This document shows, piece by piece, positions 1 to 14,200 of a stretch of DNA of 64,000 bases. The position numbers and the translations under genes were made by a program. How positions within the stretch are numbered: position 1 is the first letter of the stretch; each line of letters starts with the position of its first letter. This DNA is from Diatrype stigma (Eukaryota > Ascomycota > Sordariomycetes > Xylariales > Diatrypaceae). The notes beneath the pieces are model-generated. The model worked only from the letters and a program-made list of their open reading frames with translations. It did no database searches and was not told where the DNA came from. The DNA lies in assembly GCA_022225965.2 (NCBI GenBank), contig JAKJXP020000018.1, positions 124,001 through 188,000 on the forward strand, in the 5' to 3' direction.

Positions 1-1688
1 GTCCTTCAACGGTCCATTTTGGGTAGGATTCCTCCAGGATGATGGATTATGGCACCCCGACTATGAAAGGATGCAATCGTCATTCAACATGAGTCCGCAT
101 ATGAATAGCATCGAAGGAATACGGCGGATCCGGATACTTGGGACGTGGCTGATCTGGTGTCCGAGGGATCGCTGCACTGTTAAGCTTCCGGGAAAGTCAT
201 GTACAATTTTGGAATGGCATGATTCAACAGACATGGCATGGGATAGGCATAGCATAGGTATGAACGTAACAGCGGGTAGCCCGCCCACTTACATGAGTGG
301 TGTTTCGCTAAGCATACCAGTAGAAAGACAGGAGTCCCCTCGCTCTGTTCGTTGAGTTCCCTAGTCACATGACAAGCGCCATCTTCACTTATACGAGCTG
401 CATGTTGATACTTAGATTGATGAACGTCACAACTGTGACCGAAAGGAATGTTGTTGGAAGATTTGGCCTAATATAATTGCAGTGTTCGGATCCACAACAG
501 CTCACCTCAGTTACATCTCGTTGACGTTACAAGTGTCATTGCCCTTGCCGCGGTATCTTCCCCAGTCGGGGTGTATTACAAACAGCCGTAAGGCCTCGCC
601 TGGGGAGTCGATCAGGGGATTCGTACTTCCCTCGACACTGACGATAACGGAGCTCCGGTCCAGCCGTTCTGTAGCAATGACAACGACGGGCATTGTGTTG
701 CTACTTCGTCTCACTAGAAATACCGGAAGCGTAGGCAGCAAGATAGGGAGCAATCAGGTGGCTGCCGAAGATGCGCCACGACGGTAGGTAGGGAGTACAT
801 ACGCCCGAAGTTGGGGATAGCTTATAAATGGCGAGCTTGTGTGTGAAGCCCTGCAGCGGCCGCAGTGGACGGGAAACGCTGTGGGGAACCTCAAGCAGAG
901 GTGGCTCTTCGCGATGGAGATGGCGGCGCTTCCGCCACGCCAGGGTGATCGGCTCAGTGGCCAGGTTCACCCTGTGGGAGGCCGAGGGCGTGCATTAGGT
1001 AGGGGAAAGTTCTACAGCTGAGGGCAGATATGGGGGGTGGGTTGTTTAGCCTTTCCATGACTCAGCTGGGAGGGAATGTCATATAATCGCCGTGCCGAGA
1101 ATCGTTCGAGCGATAGGTAGTAACACGAGCACGGCGGCGAGATGTGGAGGTTGCGGTGGAGGGCGAAGCCTCCGCAAGGCGCAAACATGTCTGTACTATG
1201 TAGTACAGAGTCCAGACTACTAGGCCTGCCCATTTCCCTGTAGGTACTGAGCAAGATGAAACTCTAGCTGGATTCGTCATTTAACACCAAGAGGCGAATA
1301 TAAGCTTACTAGAAGTGAGCTTTGACATCGGATCGTATCTAATCTTGAAGGCATTTGACATGTGAATGAAGTCTTTGCTTACATGGCTTATCACGACGGC
1401 GGAGTTAGAGATAGAGATGAGTTGGCTATCGTTGGTAGAAATCACATCCTCGCTATCCAATCGCGGAGCAAAGTATAGTAGTAACTAACGACCGAGGCTG
1501 AGATGTCAGACTGGTGCACCCAGACGTATAATGTATACTTAATGTAAGGGATGGGAAGGGATTGTATTAATAAACTCAGTAGAAATAACAAACCACAGAA
1601 GAATCAGGCCAGTCCGTGAGAATAAAGTTTGGAACCAGTTGCTATGCAGAACCCACGGGGTGGTAGCATACAAGGCGTCAGCGGTAGC

Positions 1689-1736
1689 CATGCCCTACCA
1701 TTGCCCTGCCATGCCCTGCCATGCCCTGCCATGCCC
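1689..1736. repeat. 10-bp tandem repeat (atgccctgcc)n
   Basis: About four to five head-to-tail copies of the decamer atgccctgcc, the outer ones imperfect. It lies in non-coding DNA. No function is apparent; it looks like a short minisatellite formed by replication slippage. Confidence 0.8.
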
Positions 1737-3340
1737 CAGCCTTCCAGGGCTGTCAGGGGTAGTAATGCTAGTAGCTAGGGGCATTTTAGTGCACAGGTAC
1801 GTACGTAGTGGTGCTGTATTGTACTACAACATCTCAACTGCTAACTTTGCTAGCGCTTCGTCTTTACGCCGTCTCATTCAACCACTTCAAACAACCAAAT
1901 GGATCACAGCATTAAGCGACGTGCCTTGTCAACATGTATTCCGGCGAATCATAAGCCAGAAACAAACATTCCTGAAAATGGGTTTTACTGTCTACTGCTC
2001 ATGAGTAGTTATAGTGCAGCCTGAACCAAGATTACCGCACCATGGAAATAGCCTCAATACAGGACTCAGCTATCAAGTCGCGAACCCCCACGATCTTATC
2101 TGTTCTATAGGCGGAACACCATCATCTCATGTCTAGTTCACCATAGGCTGGATAACATAGCCACTATACCTTCACACCCTCTGATGAGCACAGTGATGGA
2201 TGATGGGGCAGATCCGCTGCAGCCGACGGCAATAGGCCGCAGGCGCGCAATCGACGCGACGAGTGACAGTTCCGCCTATCTTACAGGCAGCGTGAGATTC
2301 CGACGGGGTCATGCCGAGTATAACATACGACGGGCCTGTGAGTAGGTATTGAAGCCTATCCATCTTTGGACGTATCGGGGAGGCGTGCCGATGAGGCGCC
2401 GCCTGTGGCTGCAACTACATCTTCGAGGTTGGAACGCGTCGAAATGACGATATACGTATGCTGAGTAGCCTCAGTCCTACCAGCTCCCAACTGAAACTCT
2501 TCATCGAAAATATTTCTCCGCCAATGAAAAGAGTGAGTATCTGTAAACTCTCACTAGCATAGGGGTTGAGCCTCATCTTGGGAGTGGTCGACAACCTGTA
2601 CGCACTATATCTCCAGCAACACTCTAACTATATTCCGTCCCGAGTTGGAGCAAGAGTTACCACATCATCGTGCATCAACATAGGCTTATAAAGAAGGGAT
2701 GGTGTATGCTGATGTAGTGCAGCCATTCCATGTCACTTGTATCAACGGTGTCAAACTTTGCATCTGCGGACATCCCCAACGGCCCGTGAGATCCATGGCC
2801 CACCGGCCGGCCATCTGGCCGTAAAGCACTCTCACCTCGATCAAATGGGATGGTTGTCTCGTACACGAATACAGTTATAGTTATGTTGGCTGTGTCAAAT
2901 CGTCCCGTTTCGTCTTCGGATGGAAGTTAGTCAGTGAGCCCCATTCTGTGTCAGACCTCCATGGTTGGTGATATACTGATGAACACACAATTGCTCAACC
3001 TGATTTGCCACAGCTATGCTGGAGATAATGCCTTTGCTCCCTCGTTCTCATTGAAGGGATCCCGGGACTAGCACATGCTTGTGCCTGAATATATCCATAA
3101 CTGGATACTTGATGATGATCGTTCATGGATCCTCGGTCACCGAAGCCCCAAGCTAACCGGACTGCTTCCACACGGCCATTTCGTGACAGGGATGGCTTTG
3201 GGGCGTGTGATTTCCAACTGTTCTCCAGTCCACACCCCTGAGATGCGTCGACGCAGTCTAGACAGGGACAGGAATGCTGTGAGAAAGACCGGCCGGCAGG
3301 CTGATCCGAACCTACATGTTTCATGTTACATGGATATGCA

Positions 3341-3350
3341 TATATATAAA
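3341..3350 (+). promoter_or_regulatory. TATA-like element upstream of the PKS
   Basis: The sequence tatatataaa lies about 85 nt upstream of the first PKS start codon at 3435. Composition and spacing fit a core promoter, but no transcript start is visible from sequence alone. Confidence 0.45.
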
Positions 3351-3434
3351 GAAACTCACTTCTTCTCCTGTTTAATATGTGGCCGAAATCTTCAAACATA
3401 CCAGCGGCATCAACATTAACCGTCACTTACGAAG

Positions 3435-6400
3435 ATGACGATCCAAATGGCCTTTCTCCTTTTTGGAGACCAGTCGCTTGATACGCATGGATTCCTGGCA
3501 GACTTCCATAGACAGGGAAACCCAAGCGTGCTTTCGAAGGAGTTTCTACAGCGGGCCGGTGAAGCGCTTAGGGTTGAGGTGGAAAATCTGCCTCGAGCTC
3601 ACCGTCAGAGAATACCGGTCTTCAGAACTCTGCAGGAGCTCAATGAGAAATACCATGGCCAGAGCATCAAGTATCCAGCCATTGACAGCGCGTTGCTCTG
3701 TGTAGCTCAGCTGGCGCACTACATCGAGTATGCTTTCGTCTTGAAATCGATTTATATCTCAAGAACTCTACTAACAGCAGGCTAGTCGGTCTGAAAAGGA
3801 ACCTGAAGACAATATAGCACGAGAGGATACGTATCTTGCAGGCCTATGCACTGGCCTGTTTGCGGCGACCGCTATCGCCTCCAGCCAGTCGCTCTCGACG
3901 TTACTTCCCATCGCCGTCGAAGTCGTTTTGATGGCATTTAGGACAGGGTCTTGCGTTGCTTCGCTAGCGGATCAGCTCAGCCCGCCGGTAGAAAAGTCCG
4001 AGAGTTGGACATATGTTGTGGCTGGGGCCACGGAAAATGATGCCAAAGCTATGCTGGCAAAGTTCCACGAGGCAGAGGTAAGAATACCCATAATATATTC
4101 ATGCGCCGACAGCATCTGATGATGAATACAGAACATTCCGTTAGCTTCTCAAGCTTATGTGAGTGCTATTTCTGCGACCAACATTGCAGTCTCAGGTCCG
4201 CCTCCTACTTTAAGATCCCTGTTTAGCAAGGACGTGTTCGAGTCGAGACCAACTGCCATTCCGGTGTTTGGTCCTTACCATGCCCCTCACCTACATTCTT
4301 CGGTGAATATCGAGGAACTGCTCCAGCTCAATAACGAATCCGTGACAGCGGCTCTGGCTGGATCGAGCCCACGGAGCCAAGTCGTGTCTTGTGTCACAGG
4401 GCTTCCTTTCCCCCAGAAGGACACGAAAGCTCTCCTGAGTGCCGTCGTCCAGGAGATCTTGAACGAACCATTGTTTTTCCATAAAGCCGTTAGTGGTTGT
4501 CTCGAGTTCGCCCGCAACTTCCGAGGATCACGGGTCCTAGTAATCCCCTGCGGTCCCACCCACGCTGCAAGCACCCTGACAAATGTCCTGAAGTCGAAAA
4601 CGAAGCTTGAGGTGGTGCTTCGGCCGCCACCGCAGGTCTCTCGCGAGAGTAACGCGGGCATCATTGGAAACCATGGATCAATAGGGAAATGCAAGCTTGC
4701 CATCGTCGGCATGGCCGGACGATTTCCAGACTCGGCAAGCCACGAGGCTCTCTGGGACTTGCTTGAGAAAGGGATCGATGCTCATCGCGTAGTGCCTGCA
4801 GATCGATTCCCGGCCGAAACCCACGTTGACCCTACTGGCAAGTCCATCAACACCAGTCATACACCTTATGGCAATTGGATCGAAAACCCAGGGTTATTTG
4901 ATCCTCGCTTCTTCAACATGTCGCCACGTGAAGCTTTTCAGACGGACCCGATGCAGCGCATGGCTCTGACGACTGCTTACGAGGCCCTCGAGATGTCGGG
5001 CTATGTACCCAACCGTACGCCTTCCACTCGATTGGATCGGATCGGTACATTCTACGGCCAAACATCTGACGATTGGCGTGAAATCAATGCCGCCCAAGAA
5101 GTAGATACCTACTTCATTACGGGCGGTGTCCGTGCTTTCGGACCGGGTCGAATCAACTATCACATGGGGTTCAGCGGGCCAAGTCTGAACATAGACACAG
5201 CTTGTTCGTCGAGTGCAGCGGCCCTGCAAGTTGCTTGCAGTTCGCTACGAGCTAAAGAGTGTGACACCGCAATTGTAGGCGGTTTGTCCTGTATGACCAA
5301 TTCTGATATCTTCTCTGGTCTCAGCCGCGGCCAGTTTCTGTCCAAGGAGCATAACTGCAACACTTTCGACAATGATGCTGATGGGTATTGTCGAGCTGAT
5401 GCCTGCGCATCGGTCATCGTAAAGCGATTGGACGACGCGCTTGCAGACAAAGACAACATCCTTGCCGTCGTACTGGGCACCTTGACGAATCACTCAGCAG
5501 ACGCTATCTCGATCACACATCCCCATGGACCAACCCAATCTATCTTGTCCTCAGCGATCCTCAACGAGGCTGGTGTCGACCCAATTGATGTGGATTATGT
5601 TGAGATGCATGGAACAGGTACGCAGGCCGGAGACGGTACCGAAATGATTTCCGTGACCGATGTCTTCGCCCCCGCCAATCGACACCGGCCAGCTGATCGA
5701 CCCCTTTACCTCGGTGCTGTTAAGTCAAACATTGGCCATGGCGAGGCCGCTTCGGGCGTTACGGCGCTCATAAAAGTCCTAATGATGCTGAAGAAGAATG
5801 CCATACCCCCTCATATTGGCATCAAAAAGGACATCAACAAGACATTCCCCACGGACCTCGGCGAGCGCGGTGTCAACATTGCATTCCACAAGACACCTTT
5901 CGTTCGAAAAGATGGGAAACCCCGGCGAGTTTTCGTCAACAACTTCAGCGCTGCTGGGGGCAACACAGGTCTTCTGCTTGAGGATGGACCTCGCTACAAG
6001 ACTCCTGCTGTTGACCCTCGTAGTCACCATGTCATTACCCTCACTGGCAAATCAAAATCCGCAATGATCCGCAACGCGGAGAACCTGGTGAAGTGGATGG
6101 AGGAAAACCCATCTACCTCCGTCTGCCACGTCGCTTACACAACCACCGCCCGCCGAATCCAGCACTACTGGCGTATGAATGTTGCTGTTGCTAGTCTGGT
6201 CGAGGCCCAGGAAGCTATCAAAGATCGCCTGAAGTCCAACTTCGTGCCTGTATCCCCAGAACAACCACGAGTAGCTTTCATGTTCACTGGACAGGGATCC
6301 CATTACGCTGGTCTCGGCAGGGAGCTCTATTCTCATTACTCCGTTTTCCGTCAAGCCATCAATGAGTACAACCAACTCAGTCTTATACATGGCTTCCCAT

Positions 6401-9400
6401 CTTTCCTGCCCCTTATCGACGGTAGTGAACCAGATGTCCAGAATTTAAGCCCTGTTATCGTGCAGTTGGGCTTGGCCTCATTCGAGATGGCCATCGCTAA
6501 GCTCTGGGCTTCATGGGGGGTCAAGCCGTCCGCTGTCTTAGGTCACAGCTTAGGCGAATATGCAGCTCTCCATGTTGCTGGCGTTCTCTCTGCCAGCGAC
6601 ACCATCTACCTCGTCGGTTCTCGTGCTAAGCTTCTTGTCGAGAAATGCACTGCAGGTACCCATGCAATGCTAGCTGTGAAGGGCTCCGTCGAAGCAGTCA
6701 CCGAAGCTCTCGGTGCTAACGCCAGGTCTACGAACATTGCTTGCATCAATGGGCCTAGTGAGACAGTCCTGAGTGGCGCATCCACGGAGATCTCTGAAGC
6801 GGCAGATTCGCTCGCTGCTGCCGGGTTCAAGTGCACTCAACTCAAAGTACCTTTCGCATTCCACTCCGCCCAAGTCGACCCGATCCTAGATGACTTTGCC
6901 CATCTAGCCAGGTCCGTTCACTTCCACAAACCGACTATACCCGTCATCTCCCCCCTTCTCGGCAAACTTGTCGAGGAGTCCCCGATCAATGCCGATTACC
7001 TACGAGACCATGCCCGAGAGGCTGTGGACTTCTTAGGCGGCCTTGTGTCTGCCCAGAAGTCCGGAGCCATTGACGAGAAGACTGTGTGGCTCGAGATTGG
7101 ACCCCATCCCGTGTGCGCGAGCATGGTTAAGGCTGCATTTGGGGCTACTACCATCGCTGTCCCGACACTACGTCGCAGTGAGCCAGCCTACAAAACTCTC
7201 AGCGCTACCTTATGCACGCTCCACTCCGCTGGCTTGAACCTAGACTGGAATGAATATCACCGTGATTTCGATGCGTCCGTCAGACTCCTTGATATACCGA
7301 CATACTCCTTCGATTTGAAGAACTACTGGCTCCAGTACGAGGGCGATTGGTGTTTGACGAAGAACCGTGGCGCAATCGCTGCTCCTGTCAAGGCTATTGA
7401 GCCAGCCAAACCAAAGCTCTCCACTACTGCGGTCCAGAAGATCACGAAAGAGAAGGTCAAGGGTGACATTGCCTTGATCGATACCGAAACCGAGATGACC
7501 GAAGAGAACATGCGCAAGATCTGCCAAGGTCACCGTGTTAACGGCAATACTTTGACTCCATCGTCACTTTACGGAGACATGGCCATGACAATCTGCGAGT
7601 ACGCGTACAATCTGCTCCGTCCTGGCTCTGAGAACATTGGCATGAACATCTGTGACATGGAAGTACCCAAGACTCTTCAATTCGATACCAAAGCCAAGAG
7701 CCAGGTTCTACGTATGAATGTGAAGGTCAATGCTGCGGAAAGCAATGCTGAGATCACCTGGACTACCGGGGAAGGTGCAAAAAGGGCAGAACACGCCAAG
7801 TGCAGGGTCCTCTACGGAAAGACTAATGAATGGCTTGACGAATTTGAGAGAGTCAGCTACCTAGTCAAGTCTCGGATAGATTCATTGAAAGCAGCCGAAG
7901 AGCGCGGCGACGCTTCCAAGATCGGCCGCGGTCTAGCTTACAAGCTGTTCACGGCCCTCGTGGATTACGACGATCGATACAAGGGCATGGAATCTGTCAT
8001 CCTCGATAGCGCAACCTGCGAAGCGACCGCAAAAGTCGTGTTCCAGACTTCAGCAGAAGATGGTGTTTTCCATACACCACCATACTGGATTGACTCTGTG
8101 TGCCACATCTCCGGATTCATCGTGAACGGCACCGATGCCGTTGATTCCCGTGAAAATGTCTACATCTCCCACGGATGGGGTAGCATGAGATTTGCCGAAC
8201 GCCTTGAACGTTCTAAGACATATCAGACATACATTCGCATGCAAAATGTCAAGGGAACCAAGATAATGGCTGGCGATTCTTACATTTTCGATGGCGATAG
8301 ACTCATCGGCATTGCAGGAGACATCCGTTTCCAGGCTATCCCTAGAAAGGTCCTCAATATGCTTCTTCCTCCCCAGGGAGCTGCTGCCCCAGCTCGAGCT
8401 TCACCAGCCGCCAAGCCTGCGCCGGTCAAAGCCCCTGTCAAAGAGAAGAAGCAGGTCACTTCTGCCAATCTCCCTGCTGTCAACAAGAAACTCACCAAGA
8501 CTTCTGTCATTTCTCAAATCATGGATATTATCGCCAAGGAGACTGGCGTTAGCCACGACGAGTTGGCTGACAATATTGCCTTCAACGATCTTGGCGTTGA
8601 CTCTTTGATGGGTCTCACTATCAGCGGTCGTGTGCGCGAGGAACTCGAGCTCGATGTTGATTCTCATGCTTTCAACGACCATGCCACCATTGGTGCCTTC
8701 AAGAGTTTCCTTGCTCAATTTGAGAAAGCTGTCGCCTCACCTGCCGCTGCTGAATCAACAGACTCTAGCTCTGATAGCGATGAAGACGAGCTCGAATCCG
8801 AATCGGATGTCACTACGCCGCCCGATGATAGTGACAAGGGCTCGTTGAAGAGTGTCGCTGCTCAAGATGATACTAATAGCACTGAGATTCGGCAGATCGT
8901 TCGTGAAACCATCTGCGCAGAGATGGGTGTGGATGTGGAAGAGATCATCGCCGCTCCCGACTTGGCTGCTCTAGGCATGGACTCACTCATGACCCTGTCT
9001 ATCCTTGGTATACTCCGTGAAAAGACTGGCCTTGACATTCCTTCCGACCTTCTCGGACATAACCCGTCTTTGAAAGACATCGAGAAAACACTTGGCATCA
9101 CTGACAAGCCCAAGCGGGCTCCTTCACCCCCTAAGCCTACTGCCACGAAGACACCAAAAGCGGCACCAAAGGCGGAGCCTAAGACTACAGTCAAGGTTGA
9201 CTCCATTGTTGACGCCTATCCTCACAGAAAGGCCACTTCAGTCCTGCTACAGGGGAACCACCGCACAGCTAAGAGGCAACTTTTCATGATTCCCGACGGG
9301 AGCGGCAGCGCAACGTCTTACACTCAGATAGTCGATGTCGGCTCAGATGTTGCGGTCTGGGGAATGTTCTCCCCCTTCATGAAGACGCCCGAGGAGTACA

Positions 9401-10014
9401 AGTGCGGTGTCTACGGGATGGCAACGAAGTTCATCCAGGAGATGAAACGTCGCCAACCGGAAGGCCCTTACGCTGTAGCCGGATGGTCGGCCGGTGGTGT
9501 GATTGCGTACGAGATTGTCAACCAGCTCACAAAGGCCAACGAGGAAGTCTCTCACCTTATCATCATCGACGCGCCGTGTCCCATCACCATCGAGCCCTTG
9601 CCGGCTGGCCTGCACGCCTGGTTCGCGTCGATCGGTCTCCTCGGCGAGGGAGATTCCCCCAGCGCCAAGAAGATCCCATCTTGGCTCCTCCCGCACTTCG
9701 CCGCCTCCGTCACAGCCCTGTCGAACTACACGGCCGAGCCGATCGCCAAGGAAAAGTGCCCCAAGGTCACGGCTATCTGGTGTGAGGACGGCGTTTGCAA
9801 GCTGCCCACCGACCCCCGACCTGATCCGTATCCAACGGGCCATGCTCTGTTCCTGCTGGATAACAGGACCGACTTCGGCCCCAACCGTTGGGATGAATAC
9901 CTTGACGTTGATAAGATGACTTTCCGACACATGCCTGGAAACCATTTCTCGATGATGCATGGCGATCTAGCGAAACAACTCGGTGGTTTCTTGAAGGAGG
10001 GTATACAATCTTAG
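3435..10014 (+). CDS. pks1: Non-reducing polyketide synthase, melanin/naphthopyrone type (SAT-KS-AT-PT-ACP-ACP-TE)
   Basis: Iterative PKS predicted to condense acetyl/malonyl units into 1,3,6,8-tetrahydroxynaphthalene or a close relative such as YWA1. Model: exons 3435-3727, 3786-4077 and 4132-10014, giving 2155 residues, close to the roughly 2150 of Aspergillus wA-type enzymes. Domains seen: SAT with GLCTG (Cys119); KS about 382-805 with DTACSSS (Cys553), His688 and His731; AT with GHSLGEY (Ser1001); product template with His1329 and Asp1516; two ACPs with phosphopantetheine serines at 1686 (GVDSLMG) and 1813 (GMDSLMT); and a Claisen-type thioesterase with GWSAGG (Ser1981) and His2133. All catalytic residues checked are present, so it looks functional. 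ATG 3447 (Met5) is an alternative start with a better context. The hydroxynaphthalene reductase and Cmr1-type regulator nearby favour the melanin precursor over YWA1; the exact product is inferred. Confidence 0.93.
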
Positions 10015-11217
10015 ACAGACTACGGGTGCCCTACACTTGGATTGGATTTTGGGGCTTTGGTGGTCATTGCCAGACCTGCAATAGTAGAATGCACGCAGAC
10101 ATTGATGGATTGTATAAGATGGCGGAAGCCCAGATGTGGTGGCGTGGAAAGCTAGGTCTACTTGGAAGCTGAGGTTATCACAGGGTTTCATATGACCCAT
10201 CCCATTCTCTTCATCTCTCAAGCACAGCGAGTGCATAGACGGTTATATATACGAGTAACAACAGATCAATATGACTTATGAGAACCAGACACTTTCTTGG
10301 GCAATAGGGGGCTTAGGTCTAGTCATGGCCTTTACAACCGGAAGTAAAGCACCATCATGCTATATACAGATTCGACGGATCTTTCCTGGTATCAAATATA
10401 TCTAGATTTGCATTGACATAAGCACTACCTATGTGAACTTACGTCGTTTCAGATCCATGACGACTAACTAGATAACTAACCCTACACGTGTACGTATATA
10501 GCTAGGTGAGTGGTGACAGCAGCCATATTCCATTCCGTTGTTGTATAAACCGCCTAGAACACCCTCTCTTCTTCATCTCTTGGTTGTTACTCTGATCCCA
10601 TGGCAACGTGTAGTCCACGCATCTATAACGGTATATGTGGATGTTCAAGACCGGTCCAGCTGACCTACCTGCCGGTTCCGTAATACTGAATATTGCTTCG
10701 GGTATGGCGGGCGGGGGGCCCAGTCATTGATTATCGCCCAGCGCCAATACATCTAGAACACTTGAACGTTCTCTCTCTACGGACATACGATAAAGACAAC
10801 ACCACTCGCAATACATATTCATCACTCAGTATCCTATCACGGCAAGTATCGTTGTTCCCGAAGCTGTGTTCAGGTTATAAGCAGGAAAGCAAGCAGAGCA
10901 CTGGCGTAATGTATTCCTATTCGAGCATGAGTATCGCCTCCGGAGCCGGGAATCTCTCGATATGCGTACTTGGTCATTGCCAATATCGCAGCAAGTAACT
11001 CGAGGAACATCTTCTAGAAGAACCTGCTCGCATATCTCCAATGACATGTCACAATCGCCAATTCACGATAACGAGCCGTGTGACCCCAAGCCAGCCCTCA
11101 TGACCAGGGGCCCCCAAACCCGCCACAGTATCGTACACACCCATACACCGCCCCTTGTCCAATATAAAGGAACACGGGCACTGCATTTCGGCAGTCCGCA
11201 TGGGGAGTCCCCAGCAG

Positions 11218-11257
11218 ACCTACCTATCGACCTACTTACCTACCTACCTGCCTACTT
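11218..11257. repeat. (CTAC)n-rich microsatellite
   Basis: Degenerate tetranucleotide tract built of ctac/ctac-t units in non-coding DNA. It belongs to the same CTAC/GTAG-rich sequence type that recurs throughout the intergenic DNA of this window. Confidence 0.65.
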
Positions 11258-14200
11258 GCATAGCTGCACGACATACGGTCTACATGTATTATAAGTCTGT
11301 CCGCCTGCTTACCTGCATGCTGGGTGCAGATCTTTCACGTGCGACGTGCCATCACGATATGGCATGAACCCGACTGAGTTCGCAACAAACTACCCACTGG
11401 CATGTAGCACGAGGCTCAAAAAAGGGCTATGCTGCGGTTCGCTCCTATTTCGATTGCTCCTACATAGCCAACCTATCCGTTTCCTTCTTCGGTCACTGTC
11501 TAGCTGATTATCGACCGACCTACCCACTTGACCGATCTCGCAGACCGGAGAACGTTCCCGCTTCTCGCCCAGCCCAGGCCATCCTCACGTGTCGTGTTAC
11601 TCGTCACACTTTTCGTTCCGACTCGCTACGCGCTCTGTGCGCCATACCCCATGCCCAAAAGCGAGTGGGTGCTTTCGAAACATCGAATGCGGGACATGTA
11701 TGTAAGTTCGATATCACGGTAGGTAGTGGTAGTCATTGTCATGCCGTGACCAGAAAATGAGAGGAATGAAGGAGCGGTCATAAACCGCACGTCGGGCAAT
11801 TACTGAACCCGCGTAACGCACCCCCCGAACTAGGGATACGTAGAAAATATAGGGATCAGAAACTTACCGATTCGTACGACTTCTGCTGCTCTTGCAGCTC
11901 AGATGACGGCAAGCTGCATAACCACGTTTTGATCGAAGTCGCTGCCCTCCACGGCGGCCAGAAGAGAAGAGCTGGCTGGTGATACAAGGGTTCACATGGG
12001 ATGCATTGTATGTATGCTGGTAAATAACTAGCTCGTGTTACCGCAGCAGTAGTGTAGAGAGATGGGGAGCATAGGTCGATACTGAATAGGAGAAAAACAA
12101 AGAATTGAGCCGAGTGATCCCGCCATCTACCTTGTGTGATATAGGATACGAGCAAATAATGGGCATAGGCGGTGAAGTTCCAATGGTCCCTTATCCTGCT
12201 TGCTATTGGTATGAAGCAATGCTCGTGTCTCATTTCTTGCGTCGTCTTTCCCCTTTTCGTGAACGGTTCACCACTCAATCATTATCGATCATTATTCAGT
12301 CCTTATTCATCTGTGCTGGGCCAATACATACTGATACATGCATTGGTTCTATTCCTGTATTTGACCTTTGTTGCAAGGGTTCTTCAGGGGGCATATGGGC
12401 GCCGCAAAGCTACTTGGTTGACGTCAAGATTCTGTCAGTCTGTGGCCATCTCGTATGTAACAGCTAGCCAGCAGAGGCGTAACAGGTTTTGTGTGATTCC
12501 TCGTTACTGCACAACATCATGGCTTCATAGCGGTAAACCTCCTTACCATTGCCAGCATCATCCAGTATAGTCGAGTAGTTCTCCCGGACTTGTACACCTA
12601 CCGGCATAAAATCGGAATATGAAGTTCTCCGGTTTCCGCTCGTACATAGACTCTGATATTGAGGTTTTTACGGCCTCTTGCTATTGATGTACATGAGGCG
12701 TCGCCCGATCCTTGGGGGCCCTGTCTCGTATACTGCCGTTATTCGATTTTATGTCTTCCGAACCTCTTTCCTAAAGTGGGCCGATGCCATCTCTGAGTTG
12801 GGAACACGTTCCAGTGAGGTGATCCTACCTTCCCAATGCAGAGTCCCCTTTGGTATTCAATGATGGCTAGGGGCGGTACCAGCGGATAACTCTAATAATA
12901 TGGCTTGGGAGAATCGGATCTGGTCAAGTGGGCGGTTATGGGGCGGCTAAGGGGCGCCCTGGTTCCACGTAGTTGATTGATGGCGGTTCTCTGGCAGCAC
13001 AATGTCTTATCACTAGGCTCGAGCCGCATAATAATTCTACACAGATTACGCCTGCGTTCCTACAGAGAGCCTTCGCCATGCTTGTATATGTTGTGGCTGG
13101 CTCATATGTCATCATAACATACGGGTGCTGTGAAACATGGTCTGAAAAGCGGTGCTTCTGAACTTCACGTCTTGGCTCAATTATTCTCGACACCAGTGCC
13201 TGGTGATTCTGACGGAGAATTGATTGTGACGATGGCTGAGACAAAGATAGATCCGGGTATACCCTAGGATAATCGTCCTGTTCGCGCTAGGACTCAGGGG
13301 TTATGGTAGCTAATGACCCCTGCTAAACAAGTGCCATATAGGACAGCTGACAGCAATAACTTTAGACTTCTGATTCGCTTACCGGGATATAGAAATCGAT
13401 CAACAACCTGAGGATGTACGTATATGTAACACTGGTTCTTCCACATCATTGTCACATGATGGAAGCAACATCACCCATGATCACCCCAAGGCATGTCCAA
13501 GACAGACTTCCCATGGTACCACTCTGGAATTAAGTTCTTGAAGGTCATATTTTTCTTCCAAGTTCGTCGTGTGCAAAGGAAAGGCCTGTACCCCCAAAAA
13601 CCTAAAGAGCGAATCGAAAATAAGAAAACGTCATTCAGGTCTAGTCAAAGTGCTGTGTTGATCTTGTAAGGAAAGTGGGATATTCGTGATCGAAAGGGGT
13701 TTGGCATCATGTTTCCCATGACTCATAAGCATGCCTTGAAAGTGAAACGTTATAATCCTTATTGCTCTCGGCACTCACCAGTCTCGCCATCGCTGGGACT
13801 CTAAACAATAGATAGTCATCTGCACATGACTCTATAAGCACTGAGTAACACAGCGCAGGACAAGAGGCTTGTGTGTTAGGGCTGTAAAGTAGCAACAGCC
13901 TCAGGTCGGATGCAACATCGACGTCTTGAAGGCTTGCAAGCACAAGTATGGCACCAGTCCTTTGGCCTGTCGCCAAAAACCTTTGAAAGATTTTAGCCAA
14001 TGGAGCTTGTGGTTTGAACAAGGATTTACCACGTTTCCCCCAAGTCCAAAGCAGATCAGTAGATCGTGTGGAGAAACACGGCACATGAGTAGTTGGTAGA
14101 GCCGGGTTATGGGTTGTTGGTTGTTGTACCCGTAATCCTACCACTTGGGCCTAGACTAGAAGAGGAAATTCGAAGTGTGACACGAGGTTTGTCCAGCATC

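Larger units (their letters stand above)
1..3434. other. Non-coding left flank and PKS upstream region
   Basis: No open frame here looks like a recognised protein; the longest (about 100-140 codons) have no domain-like pattern and lie on both strands. The stretch contains a 10-bp tandem repeat near 1.7 kb and, at its right end, the PKS promoter with a TATA-like element. Any remaining genes of the pigment locus, such as scytalone dehydratase, would have to lie further left or elsewhere in the genome. Confidence 0.6.

Noticed and set aside
511..753. 80-codon minus-strand frame with protein-like composition (MPVVVIATERLD region)
   Set aside because: No family recognised, no splice partner identified, and overlapping frames of similar length exist on the other strand.
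2995..3426. 143-codon minus-strand frame just upstream of the PKS
   Set aside because: Overlaps the PKS promoter and a 114-codon frame on the other strand; no recognisable domain.
9343..9960. 205-codon minus-strand frame
   Set aside because: Antisense to the PKS thioesterase domain, whose catalytic motifs are on the plus strand.
13707..14144. 145-codon minus-strand frame in the large spacer
   Set aside because: Longest frame there, but no family pattern, no supporting signals, and within the length expected by chance for this composition.
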